A stretch of DNA of 64,000 nucleotides from Pocillopora verrucosa (lineage: Eukaryota; Cnidaria; Anthozoa; Scleractinia; Pocilloporidae): NCBI RefSeq assembly GCF_036669915.1, contig NC_089323.1:20751708-20815707 (forward strand). The letters are read 5' to 3'. The first letter of the stretch is position 1, and each line of letters opens with the position of its first letter. This document shows, piece by piece, positions 62,691-64,000 of the stretch. The position numbers and the translations under genes were made by a program. A model generated the notes under the pieces. It worked only from the letters and a program-made list of their open reading frames with translations. It had not been told where the DNA came from and made no database searches.

Positions 62691-64000
62691 ATGGCGATAT
62701 TTTATTCAAGAGCGGCACTGAATGCCATTTTATCTTCAACGACGAAGAAGTCGCTCGGTTGTGAGTTATGGCGCAACATATCTGATCTGGGAATAACACG
62801 GCAAAGACCTACACGTCGAGGGACAAGAGCAGGACAGCGCAAACAAAGGCAGATTGGGATTTGCATGGGGAATGGAGCACGCAAGATTCAGCAATTTCCG
62901 AACTTTAATGGGTGTTTCTTTGCCAAGAACTTAATCCTTCACAGGAAACCTTATTTACATAACCAACTGGCGAACATATTAAATATTCAAAATGACACCT
63001 TTCCACGTAGCAATCTAAACAACTGCATTGTTATAGATTGCACCAAGGAAAACAGAGCAGCCAGTACTGAATGGTCACCCAAAGTTCCTAAGATCATGTT
63101 AGCGAATGTCATGTCTTTAGCCCCCAAAATGGATGAAGTTAGCGAGTTTATCACTCGTAATCATATCAACCTTGCGTTCGTTACGGAAACCTGGCTAAAG
63201 GACTCTGTGTTGGACACCGTTGTTGACATCCCCGGGTTTGCTATTGTGCGTGAGGACAGGAAGACACTAGAACACGGTGGTGTGTGTGTCTATATTCAAG
63301 AAAAACGGTGCAAATATAAACAACTGAACGATTTAAAGTGCTGTGATAATCATGAGACATTGTGGCTCCATCTAAGACCAAACCGCCTCCCCCGGGGGTT
63401 TTCCTGCATAATCGCGGCAGTGATCTATCACCCCCCCAAGGCCGATGGGACATCTATCCGGGAGCATTTGTTCCAGTCCCTCGTCCTAGCGGAGACGCGA
63501 TATCCCAACTGTGGATTGGTCGTCACAGGGGATTTCAACCGCTTGGATATTAAGGGCTTGCTGAATCACTTTCGTCTCCAGCAAATAGTTCAAGTTCAGA
63601 CCCGGAAGGATGCCATATTAGACTTGGTGCTCACTAACATGCAAGAATACTATAATCCGCCACAAGCCTACCCTCCATTCGGGTTGTCGGATCACAACGC
63701 TGTTGTTGTGTCGCCAAAAGATGGTAAACGTGATGTAAACAGAAAGCACGTTGTTAAAAGGCGTGACTTACGTGAGAGTAACAAGGCTGCCTTGGGGAGA
63801 TATCTAACCTCTATTGATTGGCCTTTATTGTTCGCTCCTACGGATAGTTGCCAGGAAAAGTGGGAGATTTTCCACACTGCTGTACATACAGGGCTTGATA
63901 TTCTGATGCCTGAGAAAGAAATTCGCACCTGTAGTGCGGACGCTCCTTGGATTGACCATAAGCTGAAGTCAATGATTCTAAAAAGACAAAAAGCGTTCAA
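62691..64000 (+). mobile_element. Second LINE, 5' part of ORF with AP endonuclease, cut by window edge
   Basis: From ATG at 62691 the frame stays open for 436 codons to the window end. The N-terminal about 130 residues are basic (QRPTRRGTRAGQRKQRQIG). An AP-endonuclease domain follows, with KIMLANVMSLAPKMDEV (about 63090), FVTETWL (about 63177), VVTGDFN (about 63519-63539) and the SDHNAVV catalytic His (about 63687). PWIDHKLKSMILKRQ marks the usual link before the reverse transcriptase, which would lie right of the window. It is a different family from the LINE at 4323. It is antisense to and probably in an intron of the HIS4-like gene. Classed as CR1/jockey-type by endonuclease motifs; a tree is needed. 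Confidence 0.88.

Noticed and set aside
1..64000. CRISPR arrays, operons, bacterial promoters, rRNA and tRNA genes
   Set aside because: None seen. The tandem repeats present have no unique spacers, and no cloverleaf with A and B boxes was recognised by eye.

Overview
The window is animal nuclear DNA, most likely from a stony coral or related anthozoan. Reasons: AT-rich sequence, compact genes of many small exons with GT-AG introns, clear animal genes (RAD17, PSMG3, RNF170, FARSA, FRRS1-like), a CR1/L2-type LINE of a kind common in cnidarians, numerous small inverted-repeat elements, and a HIS4-type histidine-biosynthesis gene. Most animals lack that pathway, but it has been reported in some corals of the robust clade. 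The species cannot be named from the sequence alone. Exon limits were read by eye from splice signals, reading phase and family similarity.

Layout. (1) 1-34856 is dominated by a direct tandem duplication with a unit of about 17-18.6 kb. Copy A occupies 1-14800 and starts left of the window; its partner in copy B occupies about 18626-34856. Each unit holds, on the minus strand, a ferric-chelate-reductase-1-like gene (Reeler, DOMON, cytochrome b561), then head-to-head on the plus strand the proteasome assembly chaperone gene PSMG3, then the 3' part of RAD17 on the minus strand. Copy B is intact: a 785-residue FRRS1-like protein with two DOMON modules, a 123-residue PSMG3, and RAD17 continuing to about 39.2 kb. 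Copy A is altered: a full-length LINE (4323-7808) stands where the first DOMON module should be, PSMG3 has lost the end of exon 3 with its splice donor, and RAD17 is a rearranged tail. (2) 40780-47826 (+) encodes a single-pass receptor with a CUB domain, three Ig domains and a MuSK/ROR-like kinase domain whose catalytic motifs are degraded, so a pseudokinase. (3) 50142-52062 (-) is RNF170, 225 bp head-to-head with FARSA (52288-56271, +), the cytosolic phenylalanyl-tRNA synthetase alpha chain. (4) 58208-62447 (-) is a fungal-HIS4-like trifunctional gene (HisI-HisE-HisD) whose 5' exons are missing from view because a second LINE (62691 onward, +) fills the right edge.

Functionally most of this is housekeeping: proteasome assembly, DNA-damage checkpoint clamp loading, ER ubiquitin ligation, tRNA charging. 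The three items outside that are the histidine gene, the receptor pseudokinase and the segmental duplication, where copy A shows three independent lesions while copy B stays intact.
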